Source: SG8-32-3 sp964514055
GTDB taxonomy: Archaea; Thermoproteota; Bathyarchaeia; Bathyarchaeales; Bathycorpusculaceae
Length of the DNA stretch: 64,000 nucleotides
NCBI GenBank assembly: GCA_964514055.1
Contig: CAZEPB010000001.1
Span: 124,001 to 188,000 of the forward strand
Direction: 5' to 3'
This document shows positions 8,121 through 17,141 of this stretch, one piece after another. The notes below the pieces were generated by a model. The model was not told the DNA's origin. It saw only the letters and a program-made list of their open reading frames with translations, and did not search any database. Every line of letters starts with the position of its first letter. The stretch's first letter is position 1. A program made the translations under genes and the position numbers.

Positions 8121-8677
8121 CCGAAATAACTATCGATATGGTGCGGAAAAGAGCTGAAGCCGACGCAAAAACCTACGGATATCATCTGGTTCCTGACCCT
8201 GACCTCCTCCAAGCCTTTCTCGAAGGGCTGAAAACGAACGAGGAACGCTACGGGTATCCCTCTTGTCCTTGTAGGCTAGCGTCAGGCAAGTTCGAGCTTG
8301 ACAGAGACATAATCTGCCCGTGCGACTACCGAGACCCAGACGTCGCAGAATTCGGCGCGTGCTACTGCAGACTCTACGTGAACAAAGACGTTTACGAAGG
8401 CAAACAAGAGTTGCCAACTGTCCCCGAACGCAGACCACTGGAGAAACAGTCCAGAGCCTACACAGCTGCCTCTGCCCCAAAAGAAACAGAGGTGGCGAAA
8501 GCGGAAGAAAAACCTGCGGAGAAGGTGAAGGTAATACTTGAAACCAAACCGAAATTGTGGTACTGCAAACAGTGCGGCTACGTGGTTTTCAGAGACGACC
8601 CACCCTACGTCTGCCCGATATGCAAAGCAAAAAAAGAGATGTTCGCGGAAATAAAAACGCAAATCGACTTTCTCTGA
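8117..8677 (+). CDS. Ferredoxin-thioredoxin reductase catalytic subunit fused to a rubredoxin-like domain
   Basis: It uses ferredoxin electrons and a 4Fe-4S cluster to reduce a disulfide of a thioredoxin-type partner. Residues about 40-95 carry the diagnostic set CPCRLASG, CPCDYRDPDV and CYCRLYV. After an Ala/Glu/Lys-rich linker, a C-terminal rubredoxin-like domain has WYCKQCGYVVF and CPICKAKKEMF. TTG 8117 overlaps the glutaredoxin stop (TTGA) and has GGAGG about ten bases upstream; it gives the normal N-terminus. ATG 8138 is less likely. Confidence 0.93.
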   Translation: MTEITIDMVRKRAEADAKTYGYHLVPDPDLLQAFLEGLKTNEERYGYPSCPCRLASGKFELDRDIICPCDYRDPDVAEFGACYCRLYVNKDVYEGKQELPTVPERRPLEKQSRAYTAASAPKETEVAKAEEKPAEKVKVILETKPKLWYCKQCGYVVFRDDPPYVCPICKAKKEMFAEIKTQIDFL

Positions 8678-8700
8678 TAGCCCCTTTTTCTTTTCACTTT
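8678..8700 (+). terminator. T-rich transcription stop
   Basis: TAGCCCCTTTTTCTTTTCAC follows the stop codon of the reductase fusion. T-runs of this kind are the usual archaeal intrinsic stop. No stem is needed or seen. Confidence 0.4.
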
Positions 8701-8767
8701 GAAACTTCTATTTAGTTAACTGCTCAGTTAAGGGGTCAGTTTCAATTTTGCTATTCTTCAGTTACAA

Positions 8768-9118
8768 TCAATTGCTGGCATTGGATTTTTTCTTTTCTGT
8801 TCGTAAATCCGAGATAAGTTCAGCTTTGCTTGCTTCCAAGGACTTCGTCTGTTCTTTTTTTAGTTCTAAGAGCAATTCAAGTACTTCTTCAAATGAGGTT
8901 GCTGAGAACTCATGTGGATGTGCGCCGGTGGCTCTCACCACATCTTTGTCTTGGAGAGTTTTTAGACTACGGTAAAGTTGTTTTTTGTAAAGTTTTAGTG
9001 ATTCTGCGATGTCCCTTTCTTTGCAGGGTCCTTTCTTTGCAAGGAAGACGTACACTCGGGCCTCAAGTTCTGAAAGCCCGAGACTCACAAGTGCTCTAAA
9101 TATGCGTTCCAGACTCAA
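8768..9118 (-). CDS. TrmB-family HTH transcriptional regulator (short)
   Basis: A DNA-binding protein of about 116 residues. LVSLGLSELEARVYVFLAKK and the following GPCKERDIAESLKLYKKQLY form a TrmB-type winged helix; a charged coiled-coil end (ELLLELKKEQTKSLE) follows. It lacks the sugar/effector domain of full-length TrmB. TTG 9118 follows AAGGGTGTGG and lies about 25 bp after an AT-rich TATA-like box (about 9135-9145), so it is preferred over 9166. It probably pairs with the neighbouring secreted protein or the long TrmB protein at 9915. Confidence 0.8.
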   Translation of the reverse strand: MSLERIFRALVSLGLSELEARVYVFLAKKGPCKERDIAESLKLYKKQLYRSLKTLQDKDVVRATGAHPHEFSATSFEEVLELLLELKKEQTKSLEASKAELISDLRTEKKKSNASN

Positions 9119-9184
9119 TAGACCACACCCTTCATTTAAAAATAAAGAAATTGGATTTTTTAGCATCTGGCCAATCAGTGGTTA

Positions 9185-9802
9185 TTATAAACCCCATATT
9201 CTGCCAGTCAATTCGCCATACACTATTAATGGTTGAACAGTAATGTTAATTTCAATGTCGACGTTGGCAGTTATCTTTATGCCATCAAGGTCTCCTGTTC
9301 CTTTAAGGAATATACCCTTGCCTTCAGAGTAAAACAATGGAAACTCAACCCAAGTTTTCTTGAAGAAAGTGCCTGCAAGAGTGCCTACATAGTCTCCGTG
9401 CATACCATCGAATTCAATGTAGTAAGTAGCTATCACAAATCCTATTGAAGTTTCATGGTTGGTAAACGAGTATTTCTGGGTAAGTGTCATTCTTCCTATG
9501 CCTAGTGGACCGCAGTCAATTGTTCCCCAAGCAGTAAGACCCTTCGCCAAGCTGTATCTATATCCGTCAGGGTTTAGGCTAGGATTTATCCACGCATCAT
9601 CTTGTGGTCCCCAATATACTGTTGACGTGGAAGGAGTATAACCACCAGAATACGGTGTTGATTCCGGATTTCTCAATTCAAATGTTGCCTCAAAAGCTTG
9701 TGACCTTCTGCATCTACACGCTTGGGCTGTTCCCACTAGCGGAGTTGCTACCATAGCTACTGCTAGCAGCGCAAAGATTGCAATCAGAGCTTTCTTATTC
9801 AA
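9185..9802 (-). CDS. Secreted protein of unknown function
   Basis: TTG 9802 sits right after a near-perfect GGAGGTGAT ribosome binding site. The product begins MNKKALIAIFALLAVAMVAT, a signal peptide with cleavage probably after GTAQA. The mature part (about 170 residues) starts with CRCRR and is rich in Gly, Tyr, Thr and beta-strand pattern, with no C-terminal membrane anchor. The family is not recognised. It lies between two TrmB-type regulators. Confidence 0.8.
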   Translation of the reverse strand: MNKKALIAIFALLAVAMVATPLVGTAQACRCRRSQAFEATFELRNPESTPYSGGYTPSTSTVYWGPQDDAWINPSLNPDGYRYSLAKGLTAWGTIDCGPLGIGRMTLTQKYSFTNHETSIGFVIATYYIEFDGMHGDYVGTLAGTFFKKTWVEFPLFYSEGKGIFLKGTGDLDGIKITANVDIEINITVQPLIVYGELTGRIWGL

Positions 9803-9914
9803 AATATCACCTCCTTTTTTAACAAACTGGGAAATCATTTTTGGTCATCGAAAAACAGTTAAGCATGCTCACAATATTTAAAATTGGACTGGTTGCAATG
9901 GTCAGTCACCAGTA

Positions 9915-11972
9915 TTGCCAGACGTGACCAGATTGAGCCAAGAAACAATAAAAAATGCTCTCAGGAAATTTGGGTTAACAGAAAAAGAGGCAGAAGTCTA
10001 CATATTTATCGCAAAACGCGGTGCCCAAAAAGGTGGAGAGATAGCTAAACATCTGAAAAGAAACAAAGGTCAAATATACCGCATTCTAAAGAGATTACAA
10101 AGAAAGGGGTTAGTTGAGTCAACACTCGAATTTCCCACACGCTTTACTGCTATATCATTAGAGACGCTAATAGACTCATTTATTAAATCTAAACGAGAGG
10201 AAGTTGCCCTCGTAGAAAAAACAAAAAAGGATTTGCTAGACGACTGGAAAAACATCAGCCAAATTGAACTTGAGCAGCCAATAGAAAAGTTTGCGGTGAT
10301 CGAAGGAACTAAAAAGATCTATCATAAAATGGCTCAGATGATAAGAGAGACAAAGAGTCAATTATCAGCAATATCCACGATTTCAGATTTAGTACGCGCT
10401 GAACAATTTGGAGTCTTTGATTCTGCGTATAATAATTTAAAGACCAAGGTTCAATTCCGTTTTCTTACAGAGTTATCCAAGCAGAATTTGAAAGCTATGC
10501 AACTCCTTAGAGCAAAATTGAAAAATGGACTAGATTTCAAGGGGAGAAATCCTGACTTAGGCCTGACCGCGTTTCCTCGATTGGTCATAAGGGACAACGA
10601 AGAAATTATGTTCTTCATCACAAGAACCGATCAAGAAGTGTGTTTTTGTACAAACTGCAAGTCTATAATCCAAGCTTTTTCGAGTGTTTTCAATAATCTT
10701 TGGTGCAATTCAACAGATATTGACCGGAAAATGGTAGAACTTGAAACTGGAAAACCAATTCCCAAAATGGCTCTTATTAAAGATGCTGAGACTGCTAAAA
10801 GAAAATATGAGACGTTTTTGAAAGATGCTCAAAATGAAATTCTTATTGTAACCTCTTCTGAGGGTCTCATTGAGTTTAATAACAGGATGAATCAGTTAAA
10901 AGAATGGACTAAGAGAGGCATAGCCATTAGGATAATGGCTCCAATTATTGAGAAAAACTTTGAAGTTACACAAAAGCTTTTAGAATTCTGTGAAATAAAA
11001 CACGTTCCTACTAGTTTGATAGGAACAACAATAATTGATGGAAAACACCTATTTCAATTTAAACATCCTCCATTAAAAATGGAAACCTCATATTCTTTGC
11101 CGTTTTTTAGAAATACCTTCTATACAAACGATTTTGAATATATTGAAAAAACGAAAAACATGCTACATGGTATATGGAAAAAAGCTTGTGTACCGTCCGC
11201 TGTTACAATAGAATCTATAATTATTCCAAATGAAAAAGGAAACGAAAAGGCTGATTCTTCCAGCTCAGCAATAAAGAACTTTAGAAAAATACTTGCCTTT
11301 TCAATTGAAAATGATGATGTTTCTGGAAAACTAACAGAAAGGGGCGTTTTAAATAAGATACTTAAAGCAAATAAACACCCTAAATCAAATCTTTCGAAAG
11401 ATGTTTCGTTGCTTTTCGCAAGTACTGGACAAGCAATTATTCATCCACCTAAATACTTTAATCTACCTGATATGCTGCTTCATGCTTGGCATGTTGATGA
11501 ACACTCTACACACGGTGGTGGCGAAAGCTTGGTTATCCATTTGTGGACTGACACTCCTTCTGATTCTGGTTTCATACCTACCGCAATAATAAGTAACGCG
11601 ACAAGTAGAGAAACGGTTTTAAAAAGAATTTTTGCTTGTACACCAGCTGAAAATAATGTTCAGTTTCTGGGTAAGGATGAATTTCATGTTCGAGTACATG
11701 GCAATACGCTTTTTGCCGGTTGGACTGTTCCCTTGGTATTGCAACCGCCACATTATATTCTGCCTCCTTGTTGTCTTCTACTTGAAGGTGTTGGAAAAGT
11801 AAAAACTGGAAGATTATCAATTCTATATCGAAATGGTTTTAGAAATAAAATTGAGTTTAATGCTTTTGAGGCACTCGTAACATTCTTTCATCCTTCATCG
11901 CAGTATGAGGGCCCTGGTACTGATGGCATATTTTTTAGAGATTATGTTGGTAAGTCATTTATACCTGAATAG
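9915..11972 (+). CDS. Very long TrmB-type regulator with unknown C-terminal domain
   Basis: A 685-residue protein. Residues about 10-85 are a TrmB winged helix (LRKFGLTEKEAEVYIFIAKR). Residues about 120-270 and 290-420 look like two related sensor units, each starting with an IEGTKKIYHKM- or KDAETAKRKYE-type helix, as in the phospholipase-D-like domain of TrmB proteins. About 260 further residues (from about 425) match no family I know and include GGGESLVIHLWTD. The codon and base use is more A/T-rich than its neighbours. The TATA-like box is CAATATTTAAAA near 9872. Confidence 0.8.
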   Translation: MPDVTRLSQETIKNALRKFGLTEKEAEVYIFIAKRGAQKGGEIAKHLKRNKGQIYRILKRLQRKGLVESTLEFPTRFTAISLETLIDSFIKSKREEVALVEKTKKDLLDDWKNISQIELEQPIEKFAVIEGTKKIYHKMAQMIRETKSQLSAISTISDLVRAEQFGVFDSAYNNLKTKVQFRFLTELSKQNLKAMQLLRAKLKNGLDFKGRNPDLGLTAFPRLVIRDNEEIMFFITRTDQEVCFCTNCKSIIQAFSSVFNNLWCNSTDIDRKMVELETGKPIPKMALIKDAETAKRKYETFLKDAQNEILIVTSSEGLIEFNNRMNQLKEWTKRGIAIRIMAPIIEKNFEVTQKLLEFCEIKHVPTSLIGTTIIDGKHLFQFKHPPLKMETSYSLPFFRNTFYTNDFEYIEKTKNMLHGIWKKACVPSAVTIESIIIPNEKGNEKADSSSSAIKNFRKILAFSIENDDVSGKLTERGVLNKILKANKHPKSNLSKDVSLLFASTGQAIIHPPKYFNLPDMLLHAWHVDEHSTHGGGESLVIHLWTDTPSDSGFIPTAIISNATSRETVLKRIFACTPAENNVQFLGKDEFHVRVHGNTLFAGWTVPLVLQPPHYILPPCCLLLEGVGKVKTGRLSILYRNGFRNKIEFNAFEALVTFFHPSSQYEGPGTDGIFFRDYVGKSFIPE

Positions 11973-12051
11973 TGACGAGGTTAAGGTTAAAAATTAATGG
12001 ATTTTAATGAATAGATTATACGGTCCTTTTCTTTAATTCAATTTCTATGAT

Positions 12052-12630
12052 TCATTGAGAATTTATGTTCTGATGTTTTCCAATTTTTCTTGTTCTTTGA
12101 TAGATTTTATACCCTATTAGTGCTCCAATGACGCTTTCAGTTATAGATACTGGAAGTAACAATAAAACAACTTTAATGAACGTCGCTACAAACTCTGGAG
12201 GAAACCTATAGGTGAAAGCAATTCCAACAAGAAGCGGATTCACTAAAAAGAATTCTACTATGCAGATAATAATCCACAATTTTAATTGACTACGTTTTTT
12301 AAAAATTCCATAGAGACTCATAAATAAAATATCCGCATGAATAGCATTGACTATTATCGGAATTCTGGGTATTATATCAAATGGTGTTCCAACAAGATAA
12401 GTTGGAATAATTAAAATAACAAATATCAGTTGTTGTAATAAAAATCGCCATCTTCTTCCTTCATACATGAGCAAAGCAACAGAATTATAGATCGCACCGT
12501 TGATAACAAAAATCATGTTAGATCCTGGTATTCCACTAAACAACCAAGCCATTTGACCAACTAAATATACAGAAACAACGTTTACTACTGCAATAAGAAC
12601 AACAAGAGCTAAATCTCTACTATTCCACAA
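12052..12630 (-). CDS. Six-helix membrane protein, possibly a transporter substrate-binding component
   Basis: A 192-residue hydrophobic protein with about six helices, beginning MWNSRDLALVVLIAVVNVVS. The GQMAWLFSGIPGSN loop and the overall size resemble the membrane substrate-binding (S) component of energy-coupling-factor transporters. No EcfA or EcfT gene is nearby, so this is a suggestion only. The region is A/T-rich like the long regulator before it. Confidence 0.6.
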   Translation of the reverse strand: MWNSRDLALVVLIAVVNVVSVYLVGQMAWLFSGIPGSNMIFVINGAIYNSVALLMYEGRRWRFLLQQLIFVILIIPTYLVGTPFDIIPRIPIIVNAIHADILFMSLYGIFKKRSQLKLWIIICIVEFFLVNPLLVGIAFTYRFPPEFVATFIKVVLLLLPVSITESVIGALIGYKIYQRTRKIGKHQNINSQ

Positions 12631-12773
12631 TTACAAACTCTCCCGTTATGAACCAATATTTGACCAAGTTGCTTAAAATGCTATTCAAAATCTGTTTCAC
12701 TTGAAAATAAAAAAGGGGTTATATAGCACTCAAAAAAATTCTTTACCTCTGGAATACCCTCCCGAACCAATCT

Positions 12774-12923
12774 CTATTTCAGAACTTCTATTTCGATTTT
12801 TTCCCAGTCCTCTTTTATGCCCTTCAGAGCGTTCACGCCGCCAACCACCATTCCAGTCAAGATTCTCTCAACAAACTCGTTAAGCGGTATTTCCTTGCCG
12901 TCTACCCGAAGCTTCATAACCAT
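12774..12923 (-). CDS. Small conserved archaeal-type protein
   Basis: A 49-residue protein beginning MVMKLRVDGKEIPLNEFVER and ending KIEIEVLK, with the glycine-rich helix LTGMVVGGVNALKG in the middle. It has a strong GAGGTGA ribosome binding site. It looks like a compact beta-hairpin and helix and resembles small uncharacterised proteins in many archaea. Function unknown. It is divergent from endonuclease III. Confidence 0.75.
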   Translation of the reverse strand: MVMKLRVDGKEIPLNEFVERILTGMVVGGVNALKGIKEDWEKIEIEVLK

Positions 12924-13007
12924 AAACGTCACCTCAAAGTATGTTTACATCCTTAACAGTAAAAGTTTTTGTAGAAAGAAAAGAACCTATACACAGAGGC
13001 GGCGATT

Positions 13008-13667
13008 ATGAAGAAACCTGAAGTTCATTTGGAACCCAAAACACGAGCGTCAAAAGTGATGGAGCTGCTTGAACAGGAGCACCCGGACGCAAAAGTTGCC
13101 TTGCACTACTCGAACCCGCTTGAGTTGCTCGTGGCGACTATCCTCTCCGCCCAGAGCACCGACGAAACAATAAACAAGGTAACCAAGACCCTGTTCAAAA
13201 AATACACGAAGCCAGAAGACTACACCAACGCAGACCTGAAAGAACTTGAACAGGACATACGTTCCACAGGCTTCTACCATAACAAAGCCAAAAACCTGCA
13301 AAACTCAGCCAAAATACTGGTGGAAAAGTACAACTCGAAAGTTCCCAAGACTATGGAGGAACTAGTCAAGCTTCCAGGCGTAGCGAGAAAAACCGCCAAC
13401 ATCGTCCTAACCAACGCGTACGGCGTCATAGCCGGCGTAGCCGTGGACACTCACGTGCGCAGACTCGCCCAAAGGCTCGGGCTCTCCGAGAACAATGACC
13501 CAAACAAGATAGAAAAAGACCTTATGAGCATCGTGCCAAAAGACAAGTGGATGCGCATCACGGACCTCCTGATTTTCCACGGCAGACGCGTATGCACCGC
13601 CAAGAAACCTAAATGCGCTGAGTGCGTGCTGAACAAGATTTGCCCATCTGCTTTCACTTTCAACTGA
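13008..13667 (+). CDS. nth: Endonuclease III (DNA glycosylase/AP lyase)
   Basis: It removes oxidised pyrimidines and cuts at the resulting abasic site. Visible features are the helix-hairpin-helix LPGVARKTANIVLTNAYG with the catalytic lysine, VDTHVRRLAQRLGL with the catalytic aspartate, and the C-terminal 4Fe-4S loop CTAKKPKCAECVLNKIC (C-x6-C-x2-C-x5-C). The length of 219 residues is normal. Confidence 0.96.
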   Translation: MKKPEVHLEPKTRASKVMELLEQEHPDAKVALHYSNPLELLVATILSAQSTDETINKVTKTLFKKYTKPEDYTNADLKELEQDIRSTGFYHNKAKNLQNSAKILVEKYNSKVPKTMEELVKLPGVARKTANIVLTNAYGVIAGVAVDTHVRRLAQRLGLSENNDPNKIEKDLMSIVPKDKWMRITDLLIFHGRRVCTAKKPKCAECVLNKICPSAFTFN

Positions 13668-13720
13668 AACGGTACCAATTTATAAGACACTGAGGTCACT
13701 CAATTGAGGATTGTTTTGAA

Positions 13721-14200
13721 ATGGCAAACCAAATCAAGGTTGGAGACAAAGCACCAGACTTCACTTTGCCCGACACCAACATGAAACCGCGAAAACTGAA
13801 AGAGTTTCTCGGCAAAAAAGTAGTTTTAGCCTTCTTTGTCGGCGCTTTCACCTCCGTCTGCACGAAAGAGATGTGCGCTTTCAGAGATTCCATGGCAAGG
13901 CTAATCGACCTGAAAGCTCAGGTTATCGGGATAAGCGTGAACGACCCCTTTTCGAACAAGGCTTTCGCTGAAAAAAACAGATTGACCTTTCCGATACTGA
14001 GCGACTACAACCGCCAAGTCATAAAGGCTTACGGCGTTGAGACCCCTGATTTCGGTGGGCTTAAAGGCTACACGGTTGCCAAACGTTCAATTTTCATCGT
14101 GGACAAAAACGGTGTGGTCCGTTACGTGTGGACAACAGAAGACCCGACAATAGAGCCAGACTACAGGGAAATAGAAAACGCCTTAGAAAACATAGAATAG
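13721..14200 (+). CDS. Peroxiredoxin (AhpC/TSA family)
   Basis: A thiol peroxidase of 159 residues. VGDKAPDFTLPD opens the thioredoxin fold. The peroxidatic cysteine is in FTSVCTKEMCAFRD, with a second Cys five residues on, so an intramolecular disulfide is possible. GISVNDPFSNKAF and FPILSDYNRQVIKAYGV follow the family. It follows endonuclease III on the same strand; both deal with oxidative damage. Possible electron donors are the glutaredoxin or rubredoxin encoded nearby. Confidence 0.93.
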   Translation: MANQIKVGDKAPDFTLPDTNMKPRKLKEFLGKKVVLAFFVGAFTSVCTKEMCAFRDSMARLIDLKAQVIGISVNDPFSNKAFAEKNRLTFPILSDYNRQVIKAYGVETPDFGGLKGYTVAKRSIFIVDKNGVVRYVWTTEDPTIEPDYREIENALENIE

Positions 14201-14355
14201 AACAGACCCGCTCACTCTTTCTTTTTCATCCAGACCACGTAGAAATAACGCTTGACACTGTCGTCTTCAACGGAAGAAACATGTTTAATCTCATTAATGT
14301 TGCCTATCCAGAGGTAGTTTGGTTTCAATCAAGCGCATAAGAGTTATTAGTGTGA

Positions 14356-15240
14356 ATGAAGCTTTTTGCGTGTGCAACGGTGACTTGTTGCGTGTCCTTT
14401 GAAATCCAAGAATTGCCTGACGTTATAAGAGTAATTGTCCTGCTGAACCTGAGTAAAGGCAAGCGGATGTCAAAATCTGCGCTTAAGCGTCGCCTCGACA
14501 AAGTCTGTGTCGGGTATGCGTGCGTGGAAATGAGCGAACTTGAGAATGCCTTGAAGGAAATGGCTTCTGAAGGACTAATTGTAGAACATAACAGTACTGT
14601 TAAGCTAACTCCGCAAGGAAAAAGAATGGGCAAAGAGTGGGAAAGTCTCCTTTTAAAGAAAGAACCTATTATGGAGATTGTGGCTGGACTAGTTGACGGC
14701 TCAATAACTGGATTAGTCGTAATTATTTCTGCCTTAATCGCTGCGTTGCAACCTAGCATAGCAATTTTTGCTGCTCTCTTGACGTTGAGCGCGGTTGCCA
14801 TTACCAATTTTTCCAGTTTTCTCTTAGGTGGCATAACGGAAGATATGGCCGATATTATCACGCTGCAGAACCTGATGAATTTCAGCTTAAGCGACATTCC
14901 AGACAAGAAAGAGCGAGATAAATCTCTGCTGCTTGTAAAGAAACTATTTGTCATATTGGACCGAGAGATACATAGGTCCAACGTCTATGCGGCGATAATC
15001 TGCGGCACCACAACTTTTCTAGCGGGCAGCATACCTATAGCAACCTATCTCGCCTTAACAGACTTTTATCCGTTAAACATAATATTGTCATTATCTGTGG
15101 TCGCCGCTGTTGTAGGCATCTTTCTGGTCCGTTACCGTTCAAGGAAGACTCGAGTGAGCTGGAAAATAACTCTCATCGAAACCATGACCATCATAATTGT
15201 AGCAACTATTGCTTCACTTGTCTTAGGCGGAGTAGCATAG
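14356..15240 (+). CDS. Winged-helix / VIT1-CCC1-like membrane fusion protein
   Basis: Residues about 20-95 look like a winged-helix unit (KSALKRRLDKVC, then a strand pair ending VKLTPQGKRMGKEWE). From about 105 the protein becomes a five-helix membrane domain, beginning IMEIVAGLVDGSITGLVVII, which matches the first helix of vacuolar iron/manganese transporters (VIT1/CCC1: GLVDG). The final helices are near 215-240, 243-260 and 270-292. Inferred role: membrane iron or manganese handling with a built-in regulatory domain. The exact start is uncertain. Confidence 0.75.
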   Translation: MKLFACATVTCCVSFEIQELPDVIRVIVLLNLSKGKRMSKSALKRRLDKVCVGYACVEMSELENALKEMASEGLIVEHNSTVKLTPQGKRMGKEWESLLLKKEPIMEIVAGLVDGSITGLVVIISALIAALQPSIAIFAALLTLSAVAITNFSSFLLGGITEDMADIITLQNLMNFSLSDIPDKKERDKSLLLVKKLFVILDREIHRSNVYAAIICGTTTFLAGSIPIATYLALTDFYPLNIILSLSVVAAVVGIFLVRYRSRKTRVSWKITLIETMTIIIVATIASLVLGGVA

Positions 15241-15263
15241 AAAAAGTGTTGCGTGGCAACCTG

Positions 15264-15695
15264 TTAAAGGCGTTTGTGTTCAATCATCATACACCTGTCC
15301 ATAACAACGATTAAGCCAGCTTTTTCCGCTGCTTCAGCCGCTTGTTCATTAACTATGCCCAACTGCATCCAGACAACATATGGCTTTCCATACATCGTTT
15401 TCAGCTTAATCGCTTGTTCCACTATCAGCGGCACATCCTTTGAGGGTCTAAAAATGTCAACAACCTCTATTGTTTTCTGAATTTCAGGTGGAATATCAAG
15501 AAGGCTCTTGTAGCTTTTTTCGCCTAGAACTTCATCTGCAAAGGGGTTTACGGGTATTATGCGGAAGCCATGGTTTTTCAGGTATGCGCTGACTCTGTGG
15601 CTGTCCTTGCCAAGTTCTCTGGATAATCCTACTACGGCAATGGTTTTGTATTTTGTCAGGATTTCTTTTATCTCATTTTGGCTCAAGTGTGACAC
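15264..15695 (-). CDS. CoA-binding domain protein (YccU type)
   Basis: A 143-residue Rossmann-fold protein. KTIAVVGLSRELGKDSHRVS is the nucleotide/CoA-binding loop, followed by YLKNHGFRIIPVNPFADEVLG and VVDIFRPSKDVPLIVEQAI. These are the standard blocks of stand-alone CoA_binding_2 proteins. It starts 25 bp after HtrA on the same strand, so it is probably in one operon with the protease and its upstream regulator. Confidence 0.92.
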   Translation of the reverse strand: MSHLSQNEIKEILTKYKTIAVVGLSRELGKDSHRVSAYLKNHGFRIIPVNPFADEVLGEKSYKSLLDIPPEIQKTIEVVDIFRPSKDVPLIVEQAIKLKTMYGKPYVVWMQLGIVNEQAAEAAEKAGLIVVMDRCMMIEHKRL

Positions 15696-15719
15696 TCCTC
15701 TGGATTCGAGACCAAAAAT

Positions 15720-16655
15720 TTAGGGTGTTTCGCTTAGTTTCAGTTCAAAGAAGTGTTCTCTGCCGTTGCGCAACGCGAAAATCCTAACCACATCGCCGAC
15801 TTTTCTTTTGTGTATTTCCTTAACCAAGTCTTCGATTCGTCTGGTTTCTACGTTGTCTAGTTCTAAAATAATATCGCCGTCAGCCATCCCCGCTTCTTCT
15901 GCAGGGCTTCCTTCAGCAACTTTTGTCACGAGAACCCCTCGACTTACTGGTAAACCGTAATAGCGCGCTATCTCTTCAGTTATGCTTAAGCCTATTATGC
16001 CGAGCCAAGGTCTTATGGCTATTCCATCGGTCACTATTCCGTTGGTGCACGCCTTCGCCGAGTTAATGGGTATTGCGAAGCCTATGCCCTGCGCAAAAGG
16101 TATAATCGCCGTGCTTATGGCTACGACTCTGCCTTCCAGGTCCACTAATGGACCACCGCTGTTTCCCGGGTTTATAGCCGCGTCTGTTTGAACAAGATTT
16201 TCTAGAATGCCTCTTTGCGACTCTATGGTTCTGTTGATTGCGCTGATTACGCCTGAAGTCACGGATGGTCCTCCAGCCAAGCCGAAGGGATTGCCTATGG
16301 CGTAGACGCTTTGTCCTACTCTGAGCTTGTCTGAGTCTCCAAGTTCCGCGGCTTGAAGGTTTTCGCGGTTAACTTTTACAACTGCTATGTCGTGTACGGC
16401 GCATGAGCCAACTATCGTGCCTTCTAGAACTTCGTTGTTCCAGAGGGTTACGCTGATTTTTTCTGCTCCCCCGACCACATGGTTGTTGGTGAGTATGAGC
16501 CCTTTTGGGTCAATTATGGTTCCTGAACCCATACCTGAAACTGGCACTGCCTGATAGAATATATTGTGAACGAGTTTTGTGGTGCTTATGTTGACCACGC
16601 TTTTGCTTACCTTTTCTATTATGTCTAAAACGTTTTTCTCGTCGGATGGCGACAC
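15720..16655 (-). CDS. HtrA/DegP-like serine protease with PDZ domain
   Basis: A trypsin-fold quality-control protease. The catalytic triad is visible: His in LTNNHVVGG, Asp in HDIAVVKV and Ser in NPGNSGGPLVD. A PDZ domain follows from about residue 215 (GVLVTKVAEGSPAEEAGMAD). The N-terminus has no signal peptide or membrane helix, so it should act in the cytoplasm, unlike most bacterial DegP. GTG start. It lies 35 bp after a regulator gene and probably shares its promoter. Confidence 0.93.
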   Translation of the reverse strand: MSPSDEKNVLDIIEKVSKSVVNISTTKLVHNIFYQAVPVSGMGSGTIIDPKGLILTNNHVVGGAEKISVTLWNNEVLEGTIVGSCAVHDIAVVKVNRENLQAAELGDSDKLRVGQSVYAIGNPFGLAGGPSVTSGVISAINRTIESQRGILENLVQTDAAINPGNSGGPLVDLEGRVVAISTAIIPFAQGIGFAIPINSAKACTNGIVTDGIAIRPWLGIIGLSITEEIARYYGLPVSRGVLVTKVAEGSPAEEAGMADGDIILELDNVETRRIEDLVKEIHKRKVGDVVRIFALRNGREHFFELKLSETP

Positions 16656-16690
16656 TTCTTTTTGCCTCGAAAAACATTTTGGATTTTGTT

Positions 16691-17092
16691 TTAAATAGTT
16701 TTCCAGTCTTTTTTAGATCGGTTTGAACTGCAAAAATCACACTTTTCCAAATCTGCGCTATCTATTTTTTCCTGACAGAGCTGGCATATCAACCCTTTTT
16801 CTCGGATTATTTTGCACGTTTTACAGAAAAGTTCCAGAAGTTCTGTCTTTTGGTGCGCGTTGTACAAGAGCAAGTTTATCATTTGATCTATAAGTGTTTG
16901 CACCTCTGGCACGTTTTCGATTGTTATGATGTTTCCCCGGTCTTTTGATGTGTACCGGCTTATGGCGGATTGAGATAAACCAAGAATTTCTGCGACTTGT
17001 GTTTCTTTCATTCCGTGTTTTTCTACGATGGTTCGTGCCATGAGGGCTCTTATTGCAGGCAAAACAGCTTTAACTCCTACTTCGCATGGCAT
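16691..17092 (-). CDS. HTH transcriptional regulator with C-terminal cysteine cluster
   Basis: About 133 residues. The N-terminal half holds the HTH KHGMKETQVAEILGLSQSAI, then SRYTSKDRG. The C-terminal half holds CKTC, CQLCQEKI and CDFC, a likely zinc or iron site. This layout is common in archaeal XRE-like regulators of the COG2522 type. ATG 17092 is chosen over TTG 17098. It heads the probable HtrA/CoA-binding operon, and two palindromic sites stand just upstream, so autoregulation is likely. Confidence 0.85.
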   Translation of the reverse strand: MPCEVGVKAVLPAIRALMARTIVEKHGMKETQVAEILGLSQSAISRYTSKDRGNIITIENVPEVQTLIDQMINLLLYNAHQKTELLELFCKTCKIIREKGLICQLCQEKIDSADLEKCDFCSSNRSKKDWKTI

Positions 17093-17141
17093 GAGCAAAA
17101 TCTTACACCAATTATTCTATTTCTGCTAGAAATGTATATAA

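Noticed and set aside
12705..12735. AAAAAAGGGGTTATATAGCAC as a further copy of the dispersed element
   Set aside because: The TATA lies on the wrong side of the G-run and the spacer is not conserved.
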